64,000 bases of DNA from JAEUIE01 sp046350055 (GTDB lineage: Bacteria > Planctomycetota > Planctomycetia > Gemmatales > HRBIN36), in NCBI GenBank assembly GCA_046350055.1, contig JAXMBC010000001.1, positions 2,232,001 through 2,296,000 on the forward strand, read 5' to 3'. The notes under the pieces were generated by a model. It saw nothing but the letters and a program-made list of their open reading frames with translations, made no database searches and was not told the DNA's origin. Within the stretch, counting starts at the first letter, position 1. The number at the start of each line of letters is the position of its first letter. The position numbers and the translations under genes were made by a program. This document shows positions 36,556-46,220 of this stretch, piece after piece.

Positions 36556-36942
36556 CTAACAGCGGAGTTGCATAACCAGACAGGAAGCTAAACTCTGGCG
36601 TGGCGGACCATGCAGGGAAAGATGACAGGTGAAATCGTCACCGTCTTCCAGTGTCACCAGGCCATCCAGTATCGCCCATTGCACAGGTGCCATTTCAGGC
36701 GACTGATGTGAAAGGGAAGGTGCCAGTGGGGCGAGTAGCACATAGTCCGTGCAGATATCACAACTCGCATGATCATCCGGCTCGCTCGCATCGTGACTTA
36801 GTTGATGCTCGTGGCAGTCACTGTGAGCGGTCCATTCAATGCGTTGAGAACCATCGCGACGAACACACAAAGTCAGTGCGCCCTGTCCCAGGGTACAGAC
36901 AAGCACCTGCAGCGTGACCAGCAGTATGAGAGCACCTCGCAT
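36556..36942 (-). CDS. Small exported Cys/His-rich protein, efflux-associated
   Basis: A 128-residue protein with an N-terminal signal peptide (ALILLVTLQVLVCTLGQ). The mature part holds a dense patch of possible metal ligands, HSDCHEHQLSHD followed by DDHASCDICTDYVLLAP. A Cys-poor tail follows. I do not recognise a named family with certainty; small Cys/His proteins with a similar DxCxDC-type end are often encoded next to metal-efflux RND operons, and this gene is directly upstream of the adaptor. A periplasmic metal-binding role is an inference. It is divergent from the acyl-CoA synthetase gene. Confidence 0.65.
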   Translation of the reverse strand: MRGALILLVTLQVLVCTLGQGALTLCVRRDGSQRIEWTAHSDCHEHQLSHDASEPDDHASCDICTDYVLLAPLAPSLSHQSPEMAPVQWAILDGLVTLEDGDDFTCHLSLHGPPRQSLASCLVMQLRC

Positions 36943-37093
36943 GGTGTTATTCTAATGTGGTCGAGGAAAGCCTGCAACCCGGAACAGCTGTAGTTCTGAC
37001 GTTAGCTTTCTCGTCAGCAGCACTAGGATCAAGGCTTCGCGTTTGATACCATCGGTCCTGCGCTGTTTGCCCATAACCCGAGAGACTGTATCC

Positions 37094-38782
37094 ATGCCCT
37101 CTCCCACCACGCTGGTGAAGCTGTTTCAGGACCGTGTGTTTGAACTGGCGGCTCGACCCGCTGTTCACTTTCGCCATCAGGGAAACTACCACCATTACAC
37201 CTGGGCTCAGCTGGCGGATGATGTAGGCAGAACAGCTCTGGCTTTGCAATCACTCGGCGTGCAATACCGGGACCGTGTCATCCTCATCTCGCCCAACCGA
37301 TATGAGTGGATCGTCGCGGACATGGCAATTCTGACCCTGGGCGCGGTGCATGTCCCGGTGCATGTCTCCCTTTCCGGTCCGCAGATGGTCTGGCAGATCA
37401 ATAACTGCGGCGCCAGGGTGGTAATCGCTGGCACCGCAGCACTGGCAGTTCAGGTGGCACCTCACCTGGGTGATCTGGATGTAAAACTCCTCAGCTTCGA
37501 TGAAGTGGTTGACTCGCCAGCAGGCCGTTCCTTCACCATGCTGCGAACGCTCACCCAGCAGCAGGATAGTGTCGCAGGGAAAAAACTGCTGGAACAGGCG
37601 GTTGCTACGGTGAAGCCCGAAGACCTGGCTACTATTATTTACACCTCGGGCACGACCGGTGAACCTAAAGGAGCAATGCTCAGCCACAACAATCTCGCCA
37701 GCAATGCCCTGATGACAGCCGAGGTGATCCAGGTCACGCATGCCGATGTGCGGCTGACCTGGCTGCCTTTCAGCCACATCTTTGCCCGGACCTGCGATCT
37801 TTATGGCATGTTGAGTTGCGGTCATGAACTGGCCCTGGCCGATTCGCCCGAGACCATTCTGGAGAACTGTGCCTACTACAAGCCCATGCTGCTCAATGGT
37901 GTACCCTACTTCTACGAAAAGGTGATGAACAAGCTGCTCGAATCAAAGACAGCCACACCGGGGATGTTGCAGCATCTGTTTGGTGGCAGATTGCGAATCT
38001 GCGTAGCCGGGGGCGCGCCGTTACCCGTGCATGTGGCTGATTACTACCGGGCCAATGGAGTCTTCCTGTTGCAAGGCTATGGCCTTACCGAATCGTCGCC
38101 GGTTATCAGCAGCGAAGCACCGGGGCATGTACGGCATGGGTCCGTGGGCCGGGTGCTGAACGGGCTCGAAGTAAAAATCGCTCCGGATGGCGAAATCCTG
38201 ACCAGAGGTCCTCACGTGATGCTGGGCTACTGGAACAACCCGGTCGCAACAGCGGAGGCTATTGTCGATGGCTGGCTCCACACTGGCGATCTGGGTGAAC
38301 TGGACAGCGACCGCTACCTCAAGATCACGGGTCGTAAGAAGGAGCTGATCGTCACCAGCGCCGGCAAGAACATTGCCCCGGTGTTTCTTGAATCACTCCT
38401 GAAGGCGGATCCACTCTTCATGCAGGTAGTGGTGATCGGTGATCGTCGCAAATATCTCACAGCCCTGATTGTGCCGGGGATGGATTTTCTCAAAAACTGG
38501 GCACGGGGCGAGAAGCTTCCCTGGAGCAGCGACGAGGAAATGTTGCAGCACCCCCTGGTCAGGCAACTCTATTCTGAACGTATCTCAACGCTGTTGAAGG
38601 ATGTTGCACACCACGAGCAGATTCGCAACTTTGCCCTGCTGGCCAAGCCTTTTACCGTCGAGTATGAGGAACTGACACTGACACTCAAGCTCCGACGCAG
38701 CATTATTGCCAGGCACTACAGCGAAATCATCGAAGCGATGTATCTGCAGAAAGAAACAAAGATGGAAGTCGAGAACACCTGA
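37094..38782 (+). CDS. AMP-dependent synthetase, long-chain fatty acid--CoA ligase type
   Basis: An adenylate-forming ligase of 562 residues. The phosphate-binding motif IIYTSGTTGEPKGAMLSH, the GYGLTESSPVIS motif, and TGDLGELDSDRYLKITGRKKE identify it. The C-terminal GRKKELIVTSAGKNIAPVFLE is typical of the FadD15/FAA-like branch used for long-chain fatty acids. The ATG at 37094 is chosen because MPSPTTLVKLFQDRV is the start expected of the family; the frame is open 17 codons further. A strong hairpin follows at 38791. The neighbours do not indicate a particular pathway. Confidence 0.9.
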   Translation: MPSPTTLVKLFQDRVFELAARPAVHFRHQGNYHHYTWAQLADDVGRTALALQSLGVQYRDRVILISPNRYEWIVADMAILTLGAVHVPVHVSLSGPQMVWQINNCGARVVIAGTAALAVQVAPHLGDLDVKLLSFDEVVDSPAGRSFTMLRTLTQQQDSVAGKKLLEQAVATVKPEDLATIIYTSGTTGEPKGAMLSHNNLASNALMTAEVIQVTHADVRLTWLPFSHIFARTCDLYGMLSCGHELALADSPETILENCAYYKPMLLNGVPYFYEKVMNKLLESKTATPGMLQHLFGGRLRICVAGGAPLPVHVADYYRANGVFLLQGYGLTESSPVISSEAPGHVRHGSVGRVLNGLEVKIAPDGEILTRGPHVMLGYWNNPVATAEAIVDGWLHTGDLGELDSDRYLKITGRKKELIVTSAGKNIAPVFLESLLKADPLFMQVVVIGDRRKYLTALIVPGMDFLKNWARGEKLPWSSDEEMLQHPLVRQLYSERISTLLKDVAHHEQIRNFALLAKPFTVEYEELTLTLKLRRSIIARHYSEIIEAMYLQKETKMEVENT

Positions 38783-38790
38783 AAATGAAA

Positions 38791-38820
38791 ACAGCTCGTC
38801 AGCATCTGCTGACGAGCTGT
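38791..38820. terminator. Bidirectional hairpin terminator between convergent genes
   Basis: A perfect 14-bp stem (ACAGCTCGTCAGCA at 38791-38804 and its complement at 38807-38820) lies between the acyl-CoA synthetase gene and the end of the pilus-like operon. The A-rich bases before it give a T-rich tail on the minus strand (TTTCATTTT), so it is best placed to end the operon. Confidence 0.8.
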
Positions 38821-38840
38821 TGTATGACCACAGAGGGAGA

Positions 38841-41159
38841 TTACTTGGATCCACCCTTGCCGCCCAGCGGGCTGTTGCCAGCAGGGGCACCGGCTGCAGC
38901 GGCTTTCTTTTCAGGGTTTTTCAGCTTCGCTACCCAGCCAGTCCAGTGCTCGAAATGCGCCTTGCGCATCGGATCATTCTTATCCTGGAGCAGATGCCGG
39001 GCAACGAGACGTCCATCCGGTTCGAGAATGAGCAGTTCAGCAGGGACATCATCCTTTTTCGTGCTCTTGTTGAAATCCGACTGGAACGATTGATACGCGC
39101 CACCATGGAAATCCACCAGCAAACTGTCAGTCATCAGGTTATAGGTGCGGGCCTTTTTCATCACATCAGCACCGATTCGCTGGTTCGCGGTGTCGAGAGC
39201 ATGAGACACCCAGTAAATCAGGTTGCTTTCGCCAGCAGCGCCGGGAACTTCAGGTGATCGGGCGATGTATTCGCCACGCCCAATCAGCAGATTTTCGACC
39301 CACCAGTCGCCAACGGTGGACATGGATCGGTCACGGTCAGCATGCTCAACCTTGCCCAGCCACTTGATAAGCTGGACGGGCACCTTGTCGCGATCAGAGG
39401 AATCGCTGGTGACACCTTTGGGACGTTCACGTTCGCCAGCGTAGATGCTCTGGTCTGGCTCGAAGGTGACTCGAGCAGGATTGCTCCAGGTACCGAAGAG
39501 GAATTCATCCTTGGCAAAGTCAGGAGCAGCCACTTCGCTTTCGCGCTTGTGATTGGGGTTGAAGAGTACCATGCGAAGGCGATATTCGAAGGTAGCATCC
39601 CCCACCAGGTTGGTATCCAGATCCACATCAATGAACCGCAGGGGCACATATTCAGGGATCGGCCCGCTCAGTTCCGGTGTTTCTCCGCTTCCCTTCTTGG
39701 TGTTGTCACCAGCAGTAGGCTCCTTGCCATCGTCGAATTCATCGCCACCGCCAGAGCCCAGACGGGCATCCTTGGGAGGAGGAGGAATCTTGGCCTTTTC
39801 ATCCTCCTTGATCTTCTTCACCGCGCCCATGAGCAAGGGCAACTTGCTCATCACATCGGGATATTCGCTGCGCACCAGCATCGGTAGTCGCATGGCAATG
39901 CGCGGGCCGGCATACTGGAGGAGACTTTCAATGATCGGTTCCTTCTCAACATGGAAGGGATCATTGCTGTTCTGGGCGACGCTGTAAGCGGAACGCATGA
40001 TGCTCTTGACGTTCTCCATGTTCACGTCAGTCCAGCCACCCAGCGTGCTCCGTTCCTTTTCGCCGAGTTCATAGTCGGCAGAACTCATCAGCTTGTCAGC
40101 TTCAGCGACCGTCTTGTATTCCTTCTTTGTGCGATCACGGGGGTTATCCAGTTCCACAAGGTCGGTCTCGGCAATGCGGCCATCGGGAAGATGGGATCCT
40201 TGCAGATAAATCCGACGCCGCTGCACTTCAATCCGTCGATAGAGGGGTTGTACTTCACTGATGTCGATCTGCAGCTTCCTCGCGATTTCTTCTGTCTGCT
40301 GACGGTGAGGATACGTAGCTACGATTTTAGCGCTACGCAGCGGAAGGATGCTTACGCCCAGGAGATCGGTCGGTTTGATGTCTCGTTCCTTGCGCCAATC
40401 GAAGATGTAGATGTTCTCATCGCCACCAATCTTCTCTTTTTCGGGTTTGGGGGGAGGAGTACCGGTGCCACCCTTGCCACCACCTCCCATACCGCCACCG
40501 GATACGCCGCCTCCGGACATGCCACCACCACCCAGGCCACCACCACCTTTTCCGCCACCTTTACCGCCCAGGCCACCACCGCCACCCAGGCCACCTCCAC
40601 CCAACCCGCCGCCACCCAAGCCACCGCCCATGCCGGGCTTGAATGTATTACCACCTTCACGACCGCCCAGTTTGGGAGCTGTTACGCCGGCACGCAGTTG
40701 CAGCGTCATGACTTCCAGCTGATTGTTGACATTGCGCACTTCATAGATCCGGAAGGCGCCGACGACTGGCTCGATAGCGACCTCCAGTGGCTGAAGCACT
40801 TTCGGGTTCGAGCGGAACTTGCCCTGCAGTTCTTCCGGGAGGAAGTAGCGATAGCTCAACCGGAGCTGATCGATGGTGAAGGGTTTGGCCAATGCCTTGG
40901 AAAGCTCATCGATCTGGGCCAGAGGCTTAATCGAAGGTTCATCCTTGATAGCGATTTTATCAGGGTTGATTTCACTACGTTTGATGGCGTTATCAGCCTT
41001 CTGTCCGCTGGCTTTTACCTGTTCCGCGGACACGCCACCACTGGTGCCCAGCATGGCAAACACAATAAACAGCAGGGCCAGGAAGCCGGCGATGCCCACG
41101 CCAATCCGGTCGCCGTACTGCAGCATGAATTCCTTGCCATCGAACTTCGATTTCGCCAT
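38841..41159 (-). CDS. Large single-TM protein with Gly-rich linker, third gene of pilus-like operon
   Basis: A 772-residue bitopic protein: short cytoplasmic N-terminus, one span at about residues 20-38 (GVGIAGFLALLFIVFAML), then a large extracytoplasmic part. Near residues 170-235 there is a Gly-rich linker with many GGGG(L/K/M) repeats. The second domain (from about 250) has YIFDWRKERDIKP, a helical region and RFIDVDLDTNLVGDATFEYRLRM. I do not recognise the family. Its place after PilM and another single-TM protein suggests a component of a pilus or type II secretion alignment complex (PilO/PilP position), but that is inferred from position. A GAGGAG ribosome site precedes the ATG. Expression is likely terminated at 38791-38820. 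Confidence 0.7.
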   Translation of the reverse strand: MAKSKFDGKEFMLQYGDRIGVGIAGFLALLFIVFAMLGTSGGVSAEQVKASGQKADNAIKRSEINPDKIAIKDEPSIKPLAQIDELSKALAKPFTIDQLRLSYRYFLPEELQGKFRSNPKVLQPLEVAIEPVVGAFRIYEVRNVNNQLEVMTLQLRAGVTAPKLGGREGGNTFKPGMGGGLGGGGLGGGGLGGGGGLGGKGGGKGGGGLGGGGMSGGGVSGGGMGGGGKGGTGTPPPKPEKEKIGGDENIYIFDWRKERDIKPTDLLGVSILPLRSAKIVATYPHRQQTEEIARKLQIDISEVQPLYRRIEVQRRRIYLQGSHLPDGRIAETDLVELDNPRDRTKKEYKTVAEADKLMSSADYELGEKERSTLGGWTDVNMENVKSIMRSAYSVAQNSNDPFHVEKEPIIESLLQYAGPRIAMRLPMLVRSEYPDVMSKLPLLMGAVKKIKEDEKAKIPPPPKDARLGSGGGDEFDDGKEPTAGDNTKKGSGETPELSGPIPEYVPLRFIDVDLDTNLVGDATFEYRLRMVLFNPNHKRESEVAAPDFAKDEFLFGTWSNPARVTFEPDQSIYAGERERPKGVTSDSSDRDKVPVQLIKWLGKVEHADRDRSMSTVGDWWVENLLIGRGEYIARSPEVPGAAGESNLIYWVSHALDTANQRIGADVMKKARTYNLMTDSLLVDFHGGAYQSFQSDFNKSTKKDDVPAELLILEPDGRLVARHLLQDKNDPMRKAHFEHWTGWVAKLKNPEKKAAAAGAPAGNSPLGGKGGSK

Positions 41160-41225
41160 GACAGAAGCTCCTCAAAACCAGCCTGACGTGTACGGTTGAA
41201 TGCGGTAAATGTTACCTGCCAGGAG

Positions 41226-43706
41226 TTATTTGGCAGGTGGAGTTGTTCCAGTCGGTACAGCAGCAGCTGGAGGATTGGCCTTGAGTTTAGCCAGTCGCTC
41301 AGCATTGTCGGGGCTTTCGTAAATGGTCACGATGCCGTAGATCTGCAGTTCCACCACGCTACTGTCATCTTCGAGCCCCATGGCTGCACCACCAGTAGTG
41401 GGTGACGGCCGATTCTGCCCACCCGTGGGAGCACTGCTTGTGCCACTGGGAACACCGCGGGAAGGAGGAGGTGGGGCGTCGCCTGCAGTGTTGCCTGCAG
41501 TGCCGCCTGGCACGCCCACACCGCCAATGCCACCTGTGCTGACACCACCAGAACCCGAGGCAGGCCCTGTCTTGCCACCAGTAGCTCCGGGTGTTCCAGG
41601 AGTTCCAGTAGTAGTTGCGGTACCACCACTTCCATGGGGACGACCCAGATTGGGCACCTTGGTCCAGGGAGCCATGGTCACCTGGAATCGAAGGCGGGAA
41701 TTGGACATGGCACCAATGACATCGGTAATCGCAGTGGCATCCACCACCATGACGAGTGCCACAGGCATGCGTCGCAGTTGTGGTGTGACTTCCACGTAAC
41801 GTGCCAGCGGAACACCTTGATTTGGAGTCATTTCGCTATCAGCACTGGTGTTGCCACCGAAGCCCGCCTTGCCAGCTCCACTACCCAGATTAACGTTACC
41901 ATAACCGGCAGCGCCGTCAGCAGGTGCTGCTTCGGTCGGAGTCGCGGATGAAGGGTTCTGGTTGAGTACGTCCTTGGTCTTGAAATCATACCGTTTCAGA
42001 GGCAACACCTTCAATCGATCAGAGTGCTGGTGAGCCGTGGCACCCAGAACCAGGCGATCAATACGCTTGATAGGCGTGGAGCGCCAGGTCAGTTTCTGCT
42101 TGATGAGGTTGATACTGCGGGGCTGAATCGGATTCTTGATCTCCTGAGAGATAGCACGTCGTTCACCAGCATTGAAGGCATCCGTAGGAACACGGAAATC
42201 TTCGTTCAGCAGTTTGGTATCGTTGGGGAGATTGAAGCCTGCAGTAAAAGTGGCGGCAGGCAGACGACGGCCACTGCGGTTGATAATCTCGCCACGCATG
42301 GTCATGGTCGGGCTGTTGGCACGGCGGATCAACTGCAATTGGACGAGCCAGTCATTGTTGAAGGCGATATGCTGGTCTACCATGTTTTCCGGCAACACCC
42401 TGGTGATGCGTGTGATCTTGCCGAAGTTGGCAGGCAGCGAAATATCCTTCAGCTTCTTCACGCTCAACTTTTTGATAGTACCATTGGGCCAGTATTCGCA
42501 GGGACCGACACCACCTGCATCGCCAAGGTACAACGGCGTAGCAAATTCCGTTTCTGTACCTAGTTCTGAATACCACACAGACAGGGGCAGGGCAGGCAGG
42601 GTAAAGAGATTGCTGTGGTTGGCAGAAACCACCTGCAGCACCAGTTTCTTGTCATCCTGTGGATCACGCACTACTGCGAAATCAAGCCGCCAGCCTTTGT
42701 TGGGTTCGACGTTGGGAATGCCCAGTTCCACCAGGGTGCTCTTGAGTCGGGCATCCTGGGCAACATCGCTGGCATTGAGCAGATTGGGCCACACGTAGTT
42801 GTAGAAGCGATTGCGCTGAAAGACTTCCGGCTCCGGTTCCTTCCTCGCAGCAGTAGCGTCGGGAGCGGCAGGCGGAGCTGCAGGAGCAGTGGCAGCATCA
42901 CCTGCTGGTGGCACAGCAGCAACTTCGGCAGGAGCTTCTTTGATTTCGGTGTAAGGCACTTCGTTCCATTCCGTCTTCAGCCTGGAGTAGCTGAGGAGCA
43001 GGTCGGAAAGACTGGAGAAAATCTCACGTTTCACTGCCAGGTCTTCCTGCAACAGAAAGACTTCGTCAGACAGGACATGCTTTTCCTTGACCAGATTATG
43101 AGGCATCAGCAGCTGGGGAATGACATAGTTACGATGGTTGTCTCTGCCTCCGAGAACACGCACACCACCCACCGGGTTATTGCCATTGGTTTCATCGAGC
43201 CAGTCGCGAATGGAATCGACAACCGACTCAAACTGGCCCCGATATTCTTCGCGGTATTCATCGCTCGGAACATCGCCGAGGTATTCGCCAAAATCCATGT
43301 TGTAGAGGTCACGACCCTGGCTGGTGGCCATCCAGCGGCTGCGGGTCTTGTCGGGCCATTTGATGAACGGGTCGCGTACCTGGTACTTGGTGCGATCCTT
43401 GGGATCGCGGATCACGTTGTTCTGCCGATCATATTCCTTGTACCAGAGCTCGTTCTTCTTGGCGGCCGAGACTTCGAACTCCTTGGTCATCGCCTCGATC
43501 CACGTCTGATTCTTGATTTCGCTTTCCGTGGAGATCTTCTTCAGGGCATCGTCTTTGTCCTTGGCAGCCTTATAGTTCTTTTCGGTTTCGCCGCGTACTC
43601 CCAGCACACAGATCCAGCCCACGAGCAGGCAGATGGCGAAAACGGGCAGAAGGAACCAGAAACGCTGCTTGATCATCGTCTCTTTGTCGAGTTTCATGAC
43701 GGGCAT
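41226..43706 (-). CDS. Large single-TM protein, second gene of pilus-like operon (PilO-position)
   Basis: An 826-residue bitopic protein with a short cytoplasmic tail and one membrane span at about residues 16-38 (FWFLLPVFAICLLVGWICVLGV). A helical segment with coiled-coil character follows the span (ETEKNYKAAKDKDDALKKIS). Low-complexity Ala/Pro and Gly/Thr-rich regions lie near residues 265-285 and 680-770. The remainder is not recognised. Gene order (36 bases after the PilM gene) and topology resemble PilO, but the size is about four times larger. The ATG at 43706 or three codons later could be used. Confidence 0.7.
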   Translation of the reverse strand: MPVMKLDKETMIKQRFWFLLPVFAICLLVGWICVLGVRGETEKNYKAAKDKDDALKKISTESEIKNQTWIEAMTKEFEVSAAKKNELWYKEYDRQNNVIRDPKDRTKYQVRDPFIKWPDKTRSRWMATSQGRDLYNMDFGEYLGDVPSDEYREEYRGQFESVVDSIRDWLDETNGNNPVGGVRVLGGRDNHRNYVIPQLLMPHNLVKEKHVLSDEVFLLQEDLAVKREIFSSLSDLLLSYSRLKTEWNEVPYTEIKEAPAEVAAVPPAGDAATAPAAPPAAPDATAARKEPEPEVFQRNRFYNYVWPNLLNASDVAQDARLKSTLVELGIPNVEPNKGWRLDFAVVRDPQDDKKLVLQVVSANHSNLFTLPALPLSVWYSELGTETEFATPLYLGDAGGVGPCEYWPNGTIKKLSVKKLKDISLPANFGKITRITRVLPENMVDQHIAFNNDWLVQLQLIRRANSPTMTMRGEIINRSGRRLPAATFTAGFNLPNDTKLLNEDFRVPTDAFNAGERRAISQEIKNPIQPRSINLIKQKLTWRSTPIKRIDRLVLGATAHQHSDRLKVLPLKRYDFKTKDVLNQNPSSATPTEAAPADGAAGYGNVNLGSGAGKAGFGGNTSADSEMTPNQGVPLARYVEVTPQLRRMPVALVMVVDATAITDVIGAMSNSRLRFQVTMAPWTKVPNLGRPHGSGGTATTTGTPGTPGATGGKTGPASGSGGVSTGGIGGVGVPGGTAGNTAGDAPPPPSRGVPSGTSSAPTGGQNRPSPTTGGAAMGLEDDSSVVELQIYGIVTIYESPDNAERLAKLKANPPAAAVPTGTTPPAK

Positions 43707-43742
43707 CCCGAATAGCTGCTGCAGTGTTGTTGGACAGAAGGG

Positions 43743-46220
43743 TTATTGATTGACTGGTGCTGCGACGGCGTTGGGGTCTTCCGCCTTCGCTTCAGCTGGT
43801 TCAGTGGGAAGCGGTTCCACCCAGTACATCACAATCACAAACTCTGTTCGTTTCTTCTCGAAGCCTTTGGCTTTCACGGCTGTGGGATCAGGCTGCCCCG
43901 TACCAGCAGCAGGAGCAGTTGGAGGAGGAGGGCCACCACCGAAATTACCGCCTGCTCCACCACTACCGCCAGACATCGGGCCACGCTTGCCGGTGCCGCC
44001 CAGATTGGAGCGAGTACCAGAGCCTGTACCGGTATTACCAGCTGCTGCCCCTGTGCCAAAGCCACCCGCTTCGCCACCGGAGCCATGCACCGTCCCCAGT
44101 CCCTGCCAGGGTTCAGTACGTGGACCTGTCGAGGCTTGTGCCATCGACGTACCTGTCTGGCTGGGATCCGTTGGTGTCTGATTCTTGCCACCCATCGCGT
44201 CGCCTGAGCCTGAGCCGGAGACGACCAGGTTATTCAGGAACAGCGGAGCGTTGATGTAGGTGAATGGTTCACTCGGGTCGCTCGTGACCTTGTATTTGAT
44301 TAGGGCCACGTGACTGGTATCGAGCTTGGTGCCTTCCGGACTGGGGTTCTGCAATGGCCAAGGCACTACCTTGCGGTTCTTCAGGTTTTCCACCAGTGTG
44401 TGTGCGATAAAGTACTGTACATTCTTGTGGTAGGTGTACCCTCGTATTTCGACAGCCCAGCCTGGCTTCTTGGGGGCTTCCTTCCAGTCATCATTGCCAC
44501 GGTAAGTGGGATAGTTGGTGCGAATCCCTTCAGGGAACAGATTGTTGGATTCGTTCTTCACATTGGTGAAGAAGTTGTTGGCCATGGGTACATCACAGAA
44601 GCGGGCATAGACCCCGGTGATGTTGACCTGAATCAGGTCATTCATATTAAAGTTGTCGCCGATGAGAGCCTGCTGCTGGCGTTCGAGCAGAATCTCATAG
44701 GCTCGCTGGGAATCGATGTTGAAATAGCCATTGCGGCCATTAGGTACCATGCCGTCCCAGAGCGTATTGCTGGGCAGGTTAGTTCCATTGGGCCGGGGCA
44801 GGCAGTCATTCAGCAGGCGGTACAGGATGGGCCAGTTGACCCGTTCTTCACTGCCTCGGATGATGTTGGCAGCTGCCTTGCGGGCATCCTTGACTTCTTC
44901 CCGTTTGGCATCATAAGTGGACTGAAGTTGCTGCTTGGTCTTGATCACCGAATCAGCACGGGCAGCTTCATCCGATGCACTCTTGGCATGGGCATAACTG
45001 GAACCGCTCGACCAAGAGTAAATACCCAGTCCCAGCAGCAAGGCAGCAGCACTGGCCAGGGCAAGAGGCTTCTTGCCACGCACCAGGCGCTCCACCCGAA
45101 TCTCGTTAGGCAGCAGGTTGGTCTGAATGCGGCTCTGTTTCAGGCCTTGCAAGGCCAGACCGTAGGCGACGGCAAAGCTCAGGATGTTGTCCGCAAAGAT
45201 AGGGGATCTCTTCACGTCGTCGCCGGTCAGACGCATGAAGTCTTCCACTTTTTCCAGTTCCATACCGAGGCTCTGGCTGACAAACTTCTGCAAGCCTGGC
45301 AGGCGGAATGCATTGCCCAGACCCACCATGCGTGCCACGTTGGCACCTCGGTGAGTATTGGTAAAGAAGCCGAGGGAACGCTGCAGTTCACCCACGAAGT
45401 CAGAGAAAACAGGTTTCATCGCCTGGAAGATCTTCTTCGGGTCTTCCGCTTTGGTGGCATTCCGTTTGAGGTGCTCGGCCTTGGCGAAGGTAAGCTTCAT
45501 TTCCTTGGTCAGGGCCCGGGTGAAGTGATTGCCGCCGATGGGGATGGGCCGCTGCCAGATGACTTTCTGGCCATCGGTCACCACGAGATTGGAATTATCG
45601 ACGCCGACATCTACGGCGACCATACAACCCTTGTCCTCTTCACCTTCGCCCGCCGGGGCATCGCTGCCGTAGGCACCTTTGCCGAGCTGGTCGTAGGCCA
45701 CATAGTTGACCAGGGCCAGTGGAGCCATTTGCACGTAATGCACTTCGATCATGACATCGCGGAACGACTGAAGATAACGGCTGACCATGTCCCGCTTCAT
45801 GGCGAACAGGCCCACTTCGTTTTCTGCGAAGTCTTCCTTCGAATCGGAACCGATGCGCTGCCAGTCCCATACCACTTCATCAAGAGGGAAGGGGATCTGC
45901 TGCTTGGCTTCAAACTTGACAATGTCGGGTATCTTTTTGGCTTCAACGGGAGGAAGCTTGACAAAGCGGGCGAGACCGGTTTGCCCGGGCACGCTGATGG
46001 CGATGTGATCACCTTGCAACGTGTTCCGTGAGAGGAACTGGTTGAGGGCATCCCGTGTGAGCTGATCGGGATCAGCGTCGGGCTGGCTGAGAATCTTGGG
46101 ATGCTCGATGTAGTCGAAGGCGGTGGCAGTTACCACGCCATCAATCAACTCCAGGCGAATGGCCTTGAGGGCACTCTGGCCTAGATCAATTCCCCAAACT
46201 CCGGGCAGCTTGGCGGCCAT
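43743..46220 (-). CDS. pilM: PilM-like protein apparently fused to a PilN-like membrane part
   Basis: An 825-residue protein. Residues 1 to about 360 are an actin-like PilM: GIDLGQSALKAIRLE (phosphate 1), VAVDVGVDNSNLVV-type region (MVAVDVGVDNSNLVVTDGQ), and GGNHFTRALTKEM. Then TNLLPNEIRVERLVRGKK (Thr367) matches the INLLP-type N-terminal motif of PilN, immediately followed by one membrane span (residues 385-403, PLALASAAALLLGLGIYSW) and an alpha-helical/coiled-coil stretch with an extracytoplasmic domain. A Gly/Thr-rich low-complexity region (about 665-790) precedes the C-terminus. In other systems PilM and PilN are separate proteins joined through that motif. The first gene of a three-gene operon; a GGGAG ribosome site precedes the ATG. 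Confidence 0.85.
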   Translation of the reverse strand: MAAKLPGVWGIDLGQSALKAIRLELIDGVVTATAFDYIEHPKILSQPDADPDQLTRDALNQFLSRNTLQGDHIAISVPGQTGLARFVKLPPVEAKKIPDIVKFEAKQQIPFPLDEVVWDWQRIGSDSKEDFAENEVGLFAMKRDMVSRYLQSFRDVMIEVHYVQMAPLALVNYVAYDQLGKGAYGSDAPAGEGEEDKGCMVAVDVGVDNSNLVVTDGQKVIWQRPIPIGGNHFTRALTKEMKLTFAKAEHLKRNATKAEDPKKIFQAMKPVFSDFVGELQRSLGFFTNTHRGANVARMVGLGNAFRLPGLQKFVSQSLGMELEKVEDFMRLTGDDVKRSPIFADNILSFAVAYGLALQGLKQSRIQTNLLPNEIRVERLVRGKKPLALASAAALLLGLGIYSWSSGSSYAHAKSASDEAARADSVIKTKQQLQSTYDAKREEVKDARKAAANIIRGSEERVNWPILYRLLNDCLPRPNGTNLPSNTLWDGMVPNGRNGYFNIDSQRAYEILLERQQQALIGDNFNMNDLIQVNITGVYARFCDVPMANNFFTNVKNESNNLFPEGIRTNYPTYRGNDDWKEAPKKPGWAVEIRGYTYHKNVQYFIAHTLVENLKNRKVVPWPLQNPSPEGTKLDTSHVALIKYKVTSDPSEPFTYINAPLFLNNLVVSGSGSGDAMGGKNQTPTDPSQTGTSMAQASTGPRTEPWQGLGTVHGSGGEAGGFGTGAAAGNTGTGSGTRSNLGGTGKRGPMSGGSGGAGGNFGGGPPPPTAPAAGTGQPDPTAVKAKGFEKKRTEFVIVMYWVEPLPTEPAEAKAEDPNAVAAPVNQ

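Noticed and set aside
40440..40670. Tandem GGTGG/CCACC-type repeats that look like a repeat array or CRISPR-like tract
   Set aside because: They are the coding sequence of the Gly-rich linker of the 772-residue protein, with irregular unit length and no spacers.
44310..46031. A 573-codon open frame opposite the PilM gene
   Set aside because: It is a shadow of the pilM frame, with no recognisable domain or ribosome site.
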